Assembly (NCBI RefSeq): GCF_006874585.1
Contig: NZ_CP029761.1
Span: 1,809,001 to 1,873,000 of the forward strand
Reading direction: 5' to 3'
Source: Sphingomonas sp. IC081
GTDB taxonomy: Bacteria > Pseudomonadota > Alphaproteobacteria > Sphingomonadales > Sphingomonadaceae
Length of the DNA stretch: 64,000 nt
Shown in pieces: positions 53,776 through 62,191 of this stretch. Made by a program: the position numbers and the translations under genes. Under the pieces are notes generated by a model, which made no database searches, was not told where the DNA came from, and saw only the letters and a program-made list of their open reading frames with translations. Position 1 is the stretch's first letter. The number at the start of each line of letters is the position of its first letter.

Positions 53776-54456
53776 ATGACCAGCGTTCCCCTGGCCCTTA
53801 CCGCGATGGCCCTGGCAAGCGCCGCGCCCGCCAAAGGGCCGCACGTACCGGCGCACGGCGCCCAGCCGAAACCTGCAGCCGAGGCCGCCGCCGCCTCATC
53901 CCCCCGTCAACGCTCAGCCGGTGCCGAACGGGTCGCCGCCTGGATCGCCTCCTCGGCCGACAACCGCAACCTGCCCTACATCATCGTCGACAAGCCCGCC
54001 GCCCGGGCCTACCTCTTCGACGCCAGGGGCAAGCCGCTGGCCGACGCGCCGGTGCTGCTGGGCAAGATGCGCGGCGACGAAGCCACGCCCGGGATCGGCG
54101 CCAAGTCGCTCTCCGAGATCGGCCCCGCCGAAAAGACCACGCCCGCGGGCCGGTTCCTGGCAAGGTTCGGCATCGCCGCCGGCAACCAGAAGGTGCTCTG
54201 GGTCGACTACGCGACGTCGGTCGCGCTCCACACGATCCCGGTGGGGAACAAGGAAAACCGCAAGGCCCGCATGCTGTCGCCCTCCATCGAGGACAACCGG
54301 ATCACCTTCGGCTGCATCAACGTGCCCAAGGCCTTCTACGGCAAGGGCGTGGCGCCGCTGTTCCGGAAGAAGGGCGGCTACGTCTACGTGCTGCCCGACG
54401 TCAAACCGCTCGAAGAGGTGTTCCCGCGCCTTCGCGTGCAAGCCGCATCGCAATAG
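53776..54456 (+). CDS. L,D-transpeptidase (YkuD) family protein
   Basis: A 226-residue periplasmic enzyme with a short signal-like N-terminus. The YkuD domain (about residues 64-205) shows YIIVDKPAARAYLFDARG, the GGAT-like KTTPAGRFLARFG and the catalytic His in ALHTIPVG; the catalytic Cys is in RITFGCINVPKAF. Such enzymes crosslink peptidoglycan or attach lipoproteins to it. It follows a small lipoprotein gene by 81 bases. It is followed by a MITE-like insert. Confidence 0.88.
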   Translation: MTSVPLALTAMALASAAPAKGPHVPAHGAQPKPAAEAAAASSPRQRSAGAERVAAWIASSADNRNLPYIIVDKPAARAYLFDARGKPLADAPVLLGKMRGDEATPGIGAKSLSEIGPAEKTTPAGRFLARFGIAAGNQKVLWVDYATSVALHTIPVGNKENRKARMLSPSIEDNRITFGCINVPKAFYGKGVAPLFRKKGGYVYVLPDVKPLEEVFPRLRVQAASQ

Positions 54457-54530
54457 CGGGCGGCGAGCCGGCGCCCTTGGTGCGTTTTCCAATCCGGTGG
54501 AAACACCTCATGATTCGGAATCGGCTCTAG

Positions 54531-54792
54531 GCCGTAAACTTATAAACGACACCATCGAGGCGCCCAAATGGCGAACAGCTCGGGCCGAAGTTGCCGCCGG
54601 GCGGGCTGGTTGCCCGTCCAAGGCAGCTTCGGTTCGAGATGGAAGCCATTTGGGCGTCCCTGCGGGATTTGACCAAAATGGCCCAGCGCTGCGTCGGGAA
54701 GTCGTGAAATATCGACATATTCCAGCGCCTTCCCTCCTGCCGCTGAGCCATTTTGCCTCAAACCTCGATGGTGCCGTTTATGAGTTTACGGC
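54531..54792. mobile_element. MITE-like element with inverted ends and CTAG target duplication
   Basis: A 262-base segment whose ends are inverted copies: GCCGTAAACTTATAAACGAC then ACCATCGAGG on the left, and the matching GCCGTAAACTCATAAACGGC then ACCATCGAGG on the other strand at the right. There are only two to three mismatches over about 30 bases. The direct repeat CTAG lies on both sides (54527-54530 and 54793-54796). No complete transposase is inside. The ends and target resemble IS5-family (IS427 group) elements, so it was probably moved in trans. Confidence 0.8.
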
Positions 54793-56331
54793 CTAGCCTC
54801 CCGAGCTTGCGGCGGCGGCTGAAGCATCCTCGTGCCCGTCCCACTTCGGATCGGCCTCGATATGCGCGATCAGGCCGCGCGCCTTCTCGCTGAGCGCGCC
54901 GCCATGCGGATCGTTCGCGATCAGCGTCAGCGCATCGCGCGCCTCCTCCGATCGCCCCAGTCGCAAAAAGGCATACCCAAGGTCCATGCGCAGCCCCTGG
55001 TCGAACGGCGCCAGTTCGACGGCCCGGATCAGGCCCTGCACCGCCAGAGCCGGCGGTTTCATCCCCTGCTCGAGAAAGCTGCGGTAATAGTAGACAAGCG
55101 GCAGCGGGTGATCGTTTTCGAGGTGATTGAGCGCCACGAACGGCGCCCTTGCGGCCTTGAAGGCCGCCGGCCTGTCCTGTGCGCCCTGTACGCCCTGTGC
55201 GATGCGGAACAGCGCATAGCCTTTCTGGACGTAAGCGTTGACCTGCCTGGGATCGAGGGCGATCGCCGCGTCGGCCGCCGCGATCGCCGCCTTGTCGTCA
55301 CCGGCATCGTACGCGGCTTCGGCGAGCGCCGACAGCACCGCCGGGTCACCGGGGAACCGCGCCGCGATCGCCTTGGCGTCGGTCAGCAGGGCCGGTGCAT
55401 CCTCGGTGCCGACCCCGCGCTTCGAGCGGATCTGCACCGGCAGGATGGCGGCTTCACCCGCGCCCAGCGCCCGCACCGTTATCGTCCCGACGTGCAAGGA
55501 ATCCGCAGGGAACTGCAATGCGGTCATCCGGCCTTTCTTGAGATAGAGATCCATGTCCCGGTCCAGCTTTTGCAGGCCGCCGAAGGCCTCCTCGGCAGCT
55601 TCGCGCTGTCCCGCTCCAGCCCGCAACAGGTCGAGGTAGCGAGAGAGCTGTCCCCGGCGGGCGGGATCGAACGAAAGGTAATGGTAAAGCAGCCAGCTCC
55701 TGCCGTAAAAGGCATCATAGCCTCCATGCTTTCTCCTCTCGTATTGCTCCGGATCGAGCAGATCGCTGGCGGTGACATCCGGGGCGAAGAACAGTTCTCC
55801 GGCGCGATGCTGCGCCGCCCTGCCGAGCCATAACGACCCGTCCTTGTCGAACCGGCTTGTCGCGAAGAATTCGGCAGCCCCTTCGCTCAGCCACCGCGGC
55901 ATCGCGGTCGAACTGGTGGAGATGAGGAAATGGTGGGCATATTCGTGCAGGAGCGGGATCATCGTGATCGTCGCGTCGCCGGTCGAACTGTGCACCGGCG
56001 GGATGATCGCCAGCGAACCACCAGCCCGTGGCACATAGAAACCGCCGACGTAGCGGCTACCTTCGCCGTAGATGGTCCGCACCTCGCGCTCGCTGTTCAC
56101 GACATAGATCGTGACCCGGTTCGAGGGACTGGGCACCGACAACTGCGATCCCAATGCCCGCGCCATGCCGGAATGGTAGCGTTCCAGCTGTTCGGCAAAC
56201 TGCGAGATGTCCTTCTCGCTATCGTCCGCATAAATGACGAAGTGTTCGCTGGACGCCTCGAACCATGCCGCCTGTGCGGCACCCGGCCAGAACGAGGCCG
56301 CCACGATGGCGACCCAGACTTTCCACTGCAT
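54793..56331 (-). CDS. Secreted DUF1570/gluzincin-like peptidase with TPR-like tail
   Basis: A 512-residue protein with a signal peptide (start at 56331, MQWKVWVAIVAASFWPG, cleavage near AQA). The HEYAHH motif at about residue 130 and the downstream SEGAAEFFATS give the HExxH plus Glu zinc site of gluzincins. The second half contains helical TPR-like repeats (AIAAADAAIALDPRQVNAYVQKG, RSEEARDALTLIANDP). It should act in the periplasm; substrate unknown. Its TAG stop is part of the CTAG duplication of the MITE, so the insert did not change the protein. Confidence 0.75.
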   Translation of the reverse strand: MQWKVWVAIVAASFWPGAAQAAWFEASSEHFVIYADDSEKDISQFAEQLERYHSGMARALGSQLSVPSPSNRVTIYVVNSEREVRTIYGEGSRYVGGFYVPRAGGSLAIIPPVHSSTGDATITMIPLLHEYAHHFLISTSSTAMPRWLSEGAAEFFATSRFDKDGSLWLGRAAQHRAGELFFAPDVTASDLLDPEQYERRKHGGYDAFYGRSWLLYHYLSFDPARRGQLSRYLDLLRAGAGQREAAEEAFGGLQKLDRDMDLYLKKGRMTALQFPADSLHVGTITVRALGAGEAAILPVQIRSKRGVGTEDAPALLTDAKAIAARFPGDPAVLSALAEAAYDAGDDKAAIAAADAAIALDPRQVNAYVQKGYALFRIAQGVQGAQDRPAAFKAARAPFVALNHLENDHPLPLVYYYRSFLEQGMKPPALAVQGLIRAVELAPFDQGLRMDLGYAFLRLGRSEEARDALTLIANDPHGGALSEKARGLIAHIEADPKWDGHEDASAAAASSGG

Positions 56332-56495
56332 GCTTGCCCCCACACCGCGTGCGCCGACGGACCGCTTCCGCACAGTACACAACTAGGTCGTAAACTCGCG
56401 GACACAGACGCGATTGGCAAGTAATTTCCGATTGTTAATAGGAAAATCACGATCTCTGCAAAGTTTGTGCAGGAACCGGCGCCATGCAGCATTCG

Positions 56496-57263
56496 TCAGG
56501 CCGGGACTTTTTCGTCCCGCCGCAAGGTCAGTACTTCCACCCCGGTCTTGGTGACCGCCACGGTATGTTCGAACTGGGCCGAGAGCTTGCCGTCGTCGGT
56601 CACCACCGTCCAGCCGTCGTCCTCGGTCGAGACCTTGCGGCTGCCCTGGTTGACCATCGGCTCGATCGTGAAGACCATGCCCTCGCGCAGCTTCAGCCCC
56701 TTGCCGCGCCGGCCGAAGTTGAGCACCTGCGGCTCCTCGTGCATCTCGCGGCCGATGCCGTGGCCGCAATATTCCCGCACGACCGAATAGCCGTTGCGCA
56801 TGGCATGTTGCTCGATGGCGAAACCGACGTCTCCCAGCGTTGCACCGGGGCGGACCTGGCGAATGCCCTGCCACATCGCTTCCTGCGCCACTTTCACCAG
56901 CTTCTGTGTCGCGGGCGGCACCGTGCCGACAATGTAGGTCTTGCTGGAATCGGCAATGAAACCGTTCTTTTCCAGCGTGATGTCGAGATTGATGATGTCG
57001 CCGCCGCGAATGATCTCGTCATCGCTGGGCACGCCGTGGCAGACCACGTGATTGATCGAGCAGTTGAGCACGTACTTGAACCCGTACTGCCCCTTGCTGG
57101 CCGGGCGCGAGGCAAGGTCGACGGTGATGAAGCGCTCGACCATGTCGTTGACCGCCATCGTCGAAAGCCCGGCCAGGTCTTGCCCGTCGAGCATCTCGAA
57201 CACGCGGGCCAGCAACTGGCCGGAAATGCGCATCAGCGCGAGTTCGTCCGGGGTCTTGACCAT
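56496..57263 (-). CDS. map: Type I methionine aminopeptidase
   Basis: A 255-residue metallopeptidase that removes the initiator Met. The metal ligands are visible in LDITLEKNGFIADSSKTY (Asp, Asp), REYCGHGIGREMHEEP (His), FTIEPMVN (Glu) and AQFEHTVAVT (Glu). The substrate-side His is in INHVVCHGVP. The gene starts one base after the stop of a ParD-like gene, so they form an operon. Many bacteria have a second Map copy in this context; this is likely the accessory copy, though I cannot see the genome. Confidence 0.93.
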   Translation of the reverse strand: MVKTPDELALMRISGQLLARVFEMLDGQDLAGLSTMAVNDMVERFITVDLASRPASKGQYGFKYVLNCSINHVVCHGVPSDDEIIRGGDIINLDITLEKNGFIADSSKTYIVGTVPPATQKLVKVAQEAMWQGIRQVRPGATLGDVGFAIEQHAMRNGYSVVREYCGHGIGREMHEEPQVLNFGRRGKGLKLREGMVFTIEPMVNQGSRKVSTEDDGWTVVTDDGKLSAQFEHTVAVTKTGVEVLTLRRDEKVPA

Positions 57264-57264
57264 G

Positions 57265-57492
57265 TCAGGCCGCCGCCGCCTCGGCGTCGTAGCCGCCAAC
57301 CGGCAGATGAACCTGCGCGGCGGCAAGTTCGCGCTGGACGATCTCGGTGAAGGAGAGCGTGGGATTGGCTTCGGCCAGCATGCCGACCTTCATCCAGAAT
57401 TCGGCCTGTGCGTTGATCGAACGGCACATCACGGCGCTGGCACGGCGGACTTCCTCGTGAAGGTCGTCGGCAATTTTGACGATGCCCATCAT
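57265..57492 (-). CDS. ParD-like antitoxin-family protein upstream of map
   Basis: A 75-residue protein. MGIVKIADDLHEEVRRASAVM opens like a ribbon-helix-helix strand and helix, and SINAQAEFWMKVGMLAEANPTLSF matches the ParD-like family (PF11903 type). The start is one of two adjacent ATG codons (57492 or 57489). The stop is one base before the map start. No ParE-like toxin is adjacent. A tight palindrome lies 22 bases upstream of the start, a likely self-operator. The functional meaning of pairing with a methionine aminopeptidase is unknown. Confidence 0.8.
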   Translation of the reverse strand: MMGIVKIADDLHEEVRRASAVMCRSINAQAEFWMKVGMLAEANPTLSFTEIVQRELAAAQVHLPVGGYDAEAAAA

Positions 57493-57513
57493 CGGGTCTC
57501 AAGCATAAAGAAC

Positions 57514-57526
57514 ATACGCTTCGTAT
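57514..57526. promoter_or_regulatory. ATACG-CTT-CGTAT palindrome upstream of ParD-like gene
   Basis: A perfect five-base inverted repeat around three bases, followed nearby by GTATAC. It lies just in front of the ParD-like start. Typical of a ribbon-helix-helix operator overlapping the promoter. Confidence 0.5.
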
Positions 57527-57684
57527 ATGAACCGTATACAGACAGGTCAAGCAGCGGTTGCGGTCACCCGGCAGGCAGGTTCGTGCGCGTAGCGTTTTCC
57601 TACCGGGCGCAACCCGTTGTAACTTGCAGGAATGGCCCAGTTCCAAGCTCACCCCGGATTTCGCGCAAGTTTACACCTTCACCG

Positions 57685-57763
57685 CCAAGGTGACAGTGTG
57701 CACCCCAAGGTGACGGTTTTTGTTCTGGACCGTGTCAACAGTGTCAACCGGCCTGTCACCTTG
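57685..57763. repeat. Repeated CAAGGTGAC boxes
   Basis: CCAAGGTGAC occurs at 57685 and 57705 (20 bases apart), and its inverted form TGTCACCTTG at 57754. CACCTTCACC at 57674 adds a partial inverted copy. GTGTCAAC is also doubled at 57732-57748. The cluster lies between the KstD-like stop and the ParD-map promoter and may be a regulator-binding region. Confidence 0.4.
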
Positions 57764-57772
57764 CGGGAGAGA

Positions 57773-59461
57773 TCAGAGCTGATTGCCCAGCCCGGCGGCA
57801 TGCCTGGCGGCGATCCAGCCGAACGTCATCGACGGCCCCACGCTCGCGCCCGCCCCCGGATAGACACGCCCCATCGGCGAGGCGGTGGACACCCCGCAGG
57901 CATAGAGCCCCTCGATCGGCGTGCCATCGGCCCTGAGCACGCGGGAATCGCAGTCACACACCACGCCGCCATAAGTGCCGACATCGCCCGGAACGATCGG
58001 AATGGCATAGAACGGCCCCTTCTCGATCGTGCCCATGCAGGCGTTGGGCCCCTCCTTGAAGTAAGGATCGCCGAGCCAGTTGTCATAGGCCCGTTCGCCG
58101 CGATGAAAGTCCTCGTCCCGGCCGCCGCGCACGAAGCCGTTCCATCGCTCCACCGTGGCCTTGAGGGCAGCGGACGGTACGCCGATCTGCTGGCCCAGCG
58201 CCTCGATCGTGTCGGCCTGCCGCATCCAGCCGGACGCCAGCCAGCTCGCCATGTTCTTCTTCGCCATGCCTTTGCCCGCCACGGCATATTCGTCCATGTA
58301 TTGCTGGTCCATGATCGCCCAGCTCGGGATCGCGGGAACGGTGCGGTTGCGCACCAGCATGTTCTCGCAGAATTCCTCGTAGGACCCGCCTTCGTTGAGA
58401 TAACGAACGCCGGTCTGGTCGACCTGGATGGCATGCGGCTTGCCGGTCGTGCTCTGGGTGCCGGGCTTGACGTAGTCACTGTCCCAGCCGGGCGCCTCGC
58501 TCATCTGGAAGCCCACCATCTGGTCCATCTGCGCAAGGACCGCCCCCTTGCGCTCCAGTTCGGCATGCATATCCCCGGTGTCGCTCTCGATCCCGTTGGA
58601 CCATGCCGCGCGGGTTCCCGGCATGTAGCGGTCCCGCATCGGCTGGTTCTGCGAGAAGCCGCCCGCATTGATCAGCACGCCCAGCCGGGCGCCGATGCGC
58701 CAGGGCTTGCCGTCCTTGACGGTGACCACGCCGAGCGCCTTGCCTGCTTCCATGAGCACTTCGGAAACCGGCGCCTCCAGACGGATGTCCGCAGCCTCTT
58801 TTCCCAGCACCGCCTTGAGCATGCGCCCCTGCAAGGCGGCCCCCGCAGTGACCCAGTGCTTGCCGGTAAGCTTGCCGGCGATGATCTTGAGGCCGATGCG
58901 CACGAGCAGCATCCTGATCGCCCAGGAATGCCTGGCGAACGGCAGCTTCATGCCGTCATCCAGCTTCACAGGGACCTCGGCAAACCCCTGACGCAGCCGA
59001 GCCGCCCACAGCTTGCCCAGCTCGTTCTTGTCGAACGGCACCGCGGTGACGGTGCGGCTCGTCTTCACCCCGCCGGGAAGTTCATCGTAATAGTCTGGCC
59101 AGAACGACGACCCACGCTCCATCGCGACGCCCTGCGCGACGATGAAGTCCAGCATCTTCGGCGCTTCGCGCGCATACGTGCGGCGGCGTTCCGGGCTGGT
59201 TCCGGGGCTGTCCTCGCCGTCCGGCACCGCGGCATCGAGATATTCGCAGGCCCGCTCGAAGCTGTCCTCGCCGGGAGCCATGAAGCGATTGTTGGGAATC
59301 CACATCACGCCGCCCGACTTGGCGGTGGTGCCTCCGACCCAGGGCGCCTTCTCGAGGATGACGACCGACTTGCCCGCCTGTTTCATCAGCAGTGCCGAGG
59401 CCATCGAGCCCGCGCCGCTGCCCACGACCACCCAGTCGAACGTCTCGTCGAATTCGGCCAT
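57773..59461 (-). CDS. KstD-family FAD dehydrogenase, second copy
   Basis: A 562-residue flavoprotein paralogous to the one at 40.6-42.4 kb. It shows VVVGSGAGSMASALLMKQAGK for FAD binding and GGTTAKSGGVMWIPNN, closer to canonical KstD. The catalytic-Tyr region is GRVYPGAGASVGPSMTFGWIAARHA. It would dehydrogenate the A-ring of a 3-ketosteroid or a similar ring ketone. It has no REP-encoded tail. It is divergent from an enoyl-CoA hydratase gene. Steroid specificity is inference from the Tyr-Pro-Gly-Ala-Gly-Ala motif. Confidence 0.87.
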   Translation of the reverse strand: MAEFDETFDWVVVGSGAGSMASALLMKQAGKSVVILEKAPWVGGTTAKSGGVMWIPNNRFMAPGEDSFERACEYLDAAVPDGEDSPGTSPERRRTYAREAPKMLDFIVAQGVAMERGSSFWPDYYDELPGGVKTSRTVTAVPFDKNELGKLWAARLRQGFAEVPVKLDDGMKLPFARHSWAIRMLLVRIGLKIIAGKLTGKHWVTAGAALQGRMLKAVLGKEAADIRLEAPVSEVLMEAGKALGVVTVKDGKPWRIGARLGVLINAGGFSQNQPMRDRYMPGTRAAWSNGIESDTGDMHAELERKGAVLAQMDQMVGFQMSEAPGWDSDYVKPGTQSTTGKPHAIQVDQTGVRYLNEGGSYEEFCENMLVRNRTVPAIPSWAIMDQQYMDEYAVAGKGMAKKNMASWLASGWMRQADTIEALGQQIGVPSAALKATVERWNGFVRGGRDEDFHRGERAYDNWLGDPYFKEGPNACMGTIEKGPFYAIPIVPGDVGTYGGVVCDCDSRVLRADGTPIEGLYACGVSTASPMGRVYPGAGASVGPSMTFGWIAARHAAGLGNQL

Positions 59462-59671
59462 CTTGTTCTCTCACCCTCGCCCTTCGCTCCAATGGCGCGG
59501 GCTTTGGCCGAGGTAGAACGGACTTGCCCGGCCTTGGCAAGCGAAGCAGGCGGCCAAGCCGTTGGCGGCACGAAGGTTTCGCCGGGGCGAAGCCTTTGCC
59601 TCACGAGCGATTGCAGGGTGGCCGAATGAACCGCTGCGCTTATGAGCGAAAGAAACGAGGGAGAGATCGCG

Positions 59672-60475
59672 ATGAGCCAGAACGCGCTGCCGGAATTCGG
59701 AACCATCCTGCTCGCGCGCGAAGGACGCCTGCTGCGCCTGACGCTGAGCCGCCCGGAGGCGATGAACGCGGTCAACCTCCAGCTTCACGACGAACTGGCC
59801 GAAGCCCTGTGGTTTGCCCAGGGCGATCCCGGCTCCGATGTGATCGTCATCACCGGGGCCGGCCGCGCCTTTTCCGCGGGGGGCGACCTCGACCACATCG
59901 AAAATTCCGCCCGCAATCCGCACCTGTTCGATCATGAGGCCCGGATTGCCAAGCGGATCGTGCTGACCCTGCTGGATATCGACAAGCCCGTGATCTGCCG
60001 CCTCAACGGCCATGCAATCGGCCTCGGTGCAACGCTGGCGCTGCTCTGCGACGTCATCTTCGCGGCGGAAGGGGCCAAGATCGGTGATCCCCATGTCGGC
60101 ATCGGCCTTGTCGCGGGAGACGGCGGCGCAGTGATCTGGGCCCAGCGCATCGGCCTCACCCGCGCCAAGGAATACCTCCTGACCGGAGAACTGATCACCG
60201 CCGGCAAGGCCGCCGAAATCGGCCTCGTCAATCACTGCCTGCCCGCCGCTGAACTGGACTCAGCCGTCGATGCCTTCTGCGCACGACTGCTTGGCGGCGC
60301 GATGATGGCGATCCGCGCGACCAAGGTCCTCACCAACCTCGAACTCAAGCGCCTCGCCGCAGCAGTGATGGACGCAGGCATCGCCTACGAAAGCGTCAGC
60401 GTGCGCAGCGCCGATCATCTGGAAGCGGTCCTCGCGCTCAAGGAAAAGCGCGCGCCGAAGTTCGTCGGGCGATAG
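59672..60475 (+). CDS. Enoyl-CoA hydratase/isomerase
   Basis: A 267-residue crotonase. I start at 59672 because GGGAGAG lies six bases upstream. The oxyanion-hole residues are in GAGRAFSAGGDLDHI and LNGHAIGLGATLALLCD, and DPHVGIGLVAGDGGAVIWAQRIG holds the active-site acid region. It adds water to or shifts the double bond of an unsaturated acyl-CoA. It converges on a small gene on the other strand with a shared terminator. It fits with the acyl-CoA dehydrogenases of the same region. Confidence 0.92.
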   Translation: MSQNALPEFGTILLAREGRLLRLTLSRPEAMNAVNLQLHDELAEALWFAQGDPGSDVIVITGAGRAFSAGGDLDHIENSARNPHLFDHEARIAKRIVLTLLDIDKPVICRLNGHAIGLGATLALLCDVIFAAEGAKIGDPHVGIGLVAGDGGAVIWAQRIGLTRAKEYLLTGELITAGKAAEIGLVNHCLPAAELDSAVDAFCARLLGGAMMAIRATKVLTNLELKRLAAAVMDAGIAYESVSVRSADHLEAVLALKEKRAPKFVGR

Positions 60476-60479
60476 CGCC

Positions 60480-60513
60480 GAAGGCCCCTCACGCTTCGGC
60501 ATGAGGGGCCTTC
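60480..60513. terminator. Bidirectional terminator between convergent genes
   Basis: A fourteen-pair stem with one mismatch (GAAGGCCCCTCACGC with GCATGAGGGGCCTTC, loop TTCG) directly after the enoyl-CoA hydratase stop and before the stop of the convergent gene. Confidence 0.8.
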
Positions 60514-60517
60514 GAGG

Positions 60518-60853
60518 TCAGGCGGGAACCACGCGCTCGCCCAGTTCGGAAAACAGCGCGGTGTAGCAGGTCGCCATGTCGGAGGCGTCACTCTGGGTCA
60601 GTTCGCCGGCTGCCGTCGCCTTGCCGATCGCACCGAGTAGCACCATCGGATCGTCGCACTCGATATCGTAGATGGCGAGGTACGGGTTGGTGTCGTTGCC
60701 GATCAGCTTGGCGACCAGTTCGTAGCGCTGCGCGCCGCGCATGCCGAACTTGTTGACCAGTTCCGGCAAGTGCCTCGTATTGTACCACTCGTGATAGTCG
60801 CCCTCGCGGCCGGGCAGCGGCGTGGTCAACGCGACAAGTTTGTATCGGGGCAT
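60518..60853 (-). CDS. Small EthD/DUF4286-like protein
   Basis: A 111-residue protein likely to fold as a dimeric alpha-beta barrel: YKLVALTTPLPGREGDYHEWYNTRHLPELVNKFG has the His and Tyr pattern of EthD-like enzymes and stress dimers. I start at 60853 because GAGGAGG is spaced six bases before it. Relatives appear in aromatic and steroid catabolic regions, though without fixed function. It may act as an accessory isomerase or cyclase. Convergent with the enoyl-CoA hydratase. Confidence 0.7.
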   Translation of the reverse strand: MPRYKLVALTTPLPGREGDYHEWYNTRHLPELVNKFGMRGAQRYELVAKLIGNDTNPYLAIYDIECDDPMVLLGAIGKATAAGELTQSDASDMATCYTALFSELGERVVPA

Positions 60854-60960
60854 CTGCATCCTCCTCTTATACGGGTTGATGCCGAGCATCACCCTGCCCC
60901 GCACCGGCTTGCAAGCGCGGCAACCGGGTAGCGTCAGGCATCGCCCGGGCGACGCCGACA

Positions 60961-61998
60961 CTACTGGAGCAAGCCGGAGCCTACTGCAAAATCACCGAAG
61001 GCATCGGCAATCATGGGAAGTCCGGCCAGGCCCTCGCCGCGATACTCGCGAGGATTGGCCCCGAACACGCGCTTGAACATGCGGCTGAAATGCGCAGGGC
61101 TCTTGAAGCCGACACCATAGGCGATCTCGCTGATCGAGATATCGCGCGGATCCGAACTGGAGAGCCAGTCGCGCGCCTTGGCGAGCCGCTGCTCCCAGAC
61201 GAGCTCGGAAAATGAGGTCTCACGCAGCCGCAGCAGGAACGAGAGGTAGCGCGGGGAAATCCTGCAGCCTTTCGCGACCATCGCCGTCGACAGCTGCGGA
61301 TCCGACAAGTGCACCTCGATGAAGCGCAGCACTTCCTCCAGCCGGCGCTCCGCGATCGACCGTCGTGCCGGGCGCGGCTCCTCCAGCAACCGGACGGCCT
61401 GCCCGATCAGGCCGAATGCCGTGTCGACCAGTAACCGTGCCGAACGGTCGCAGAGACGACCATCATCGGCAAAGACATCTCCCAGCAGCTTTTCCGCGAT
61501 GGCCAGTTCAGGAACTCCGCGTGCCCGCAGGTCGGAAACGACGAGCGCTCCGCTACAATCCTGCGTGACGTGACCGCGCAGCACGTGCGTGGGCACCGTG
61601 ACGTGCAGCACTTCACTGAACCCGGCCGGGCCTGTCCGGCACTCGATCAGGAACGGCTCCGTCGAGCGGGTGATGACAAAGTCCCCCTCTCCCACGATCT
61701 TTGCGCCGCACTGGTTGGAAAACGCGAATTCACCGCGCCGCACGAACCAGAGGATCGAGAGATCGGTCGCATCCTCGCGGATATGCTGGCGCGAACGGCG
61801 GAAGAACAGGTTGCTGGAGGACCGCTGCCGGATGATCGACACCGCACCGACCGCGCGTCGTTCCGAACGCACCTCCACCGTCGGCGCATCCTCGACCCAG
61901 AAGTCTCCTCGATAATACTCTTGCGCGCGCTCCCCGCGGAACACGTTCTGGCCTTCGTGTACGTTGCGCCTGTCGAGCGCGAACAAGGTTTCCGCCAT
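60961..61998 (-). CDS. AraC-family regulator
   Basis: A 345-residue regulator. The N-terminal part (about residues 40-180) is a beta-barrel sensing domain (GEFAFSNQCGAKIVGEGDFVITRSTEPF). The C-terminal double helix-turn-helix shows STAMVAKGCRISPRYLSFLLR and ISISEIAYGVGFKSPAHFSRMFKRVFGANPREYR. GGAGAGG precedes the ATG at 61998. It lies between catabolic genes and is a likely activator of one of these operons in response to substrate. Confidence 0.9.
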   Translation of the reverse strand: MAETLFALDRRNVHEGQNVFRGERAQEYYRGDFWVEDAPTVEVRSERRAVGAVSIIRQRSSSNLFFRRSRQHIREDATDLSILWFVRRGEFAFSNQCGAKIVGEGDFVITRSTEPFLIECRTGPAGFSEVLHVTVPTHVLRGHVTQDCSGALVVSDLRARGVPELAIAEKLLGDVFADDGRLCDRSARLLVDTAFGLIGQAVRLLEEPRPARRSIAERRLEEVLRFIEVHLSDPQLSTAMVAKGCRISPRYLSFLLRLRETSFSELVWEQRLAKARDWLSSSDPRDISISEIAYGVGFKSPAHFSRMFKRVFGANPREYRGEGLAGLPMIADAFGDFAVGSGLLQ

Positions 61999-62191
61999 GA
62001 CCCTCTCCCCGGGTGCTGAAGGCCTTGCGATTGTCCGTAAGGCCTGTATTGGCGAGGCTGTGGCCGACTGACGACAATCTCGCAGGCTCACCAGCGAGAA
62101 TACCAGCCGGCGCCTCCCCCACTCTACATATGATGCATCTTGATCTGCACTGGACGCAGATTTCATCCGAAGCTGCAGATGGGCTACGGTT

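Noticed and set aside
57265..57492. Classical ParDE toxin-antitoxin pair
   Set aside because: The neighbour is a methionine aminopeptidase, not a ParE-fold toxin.
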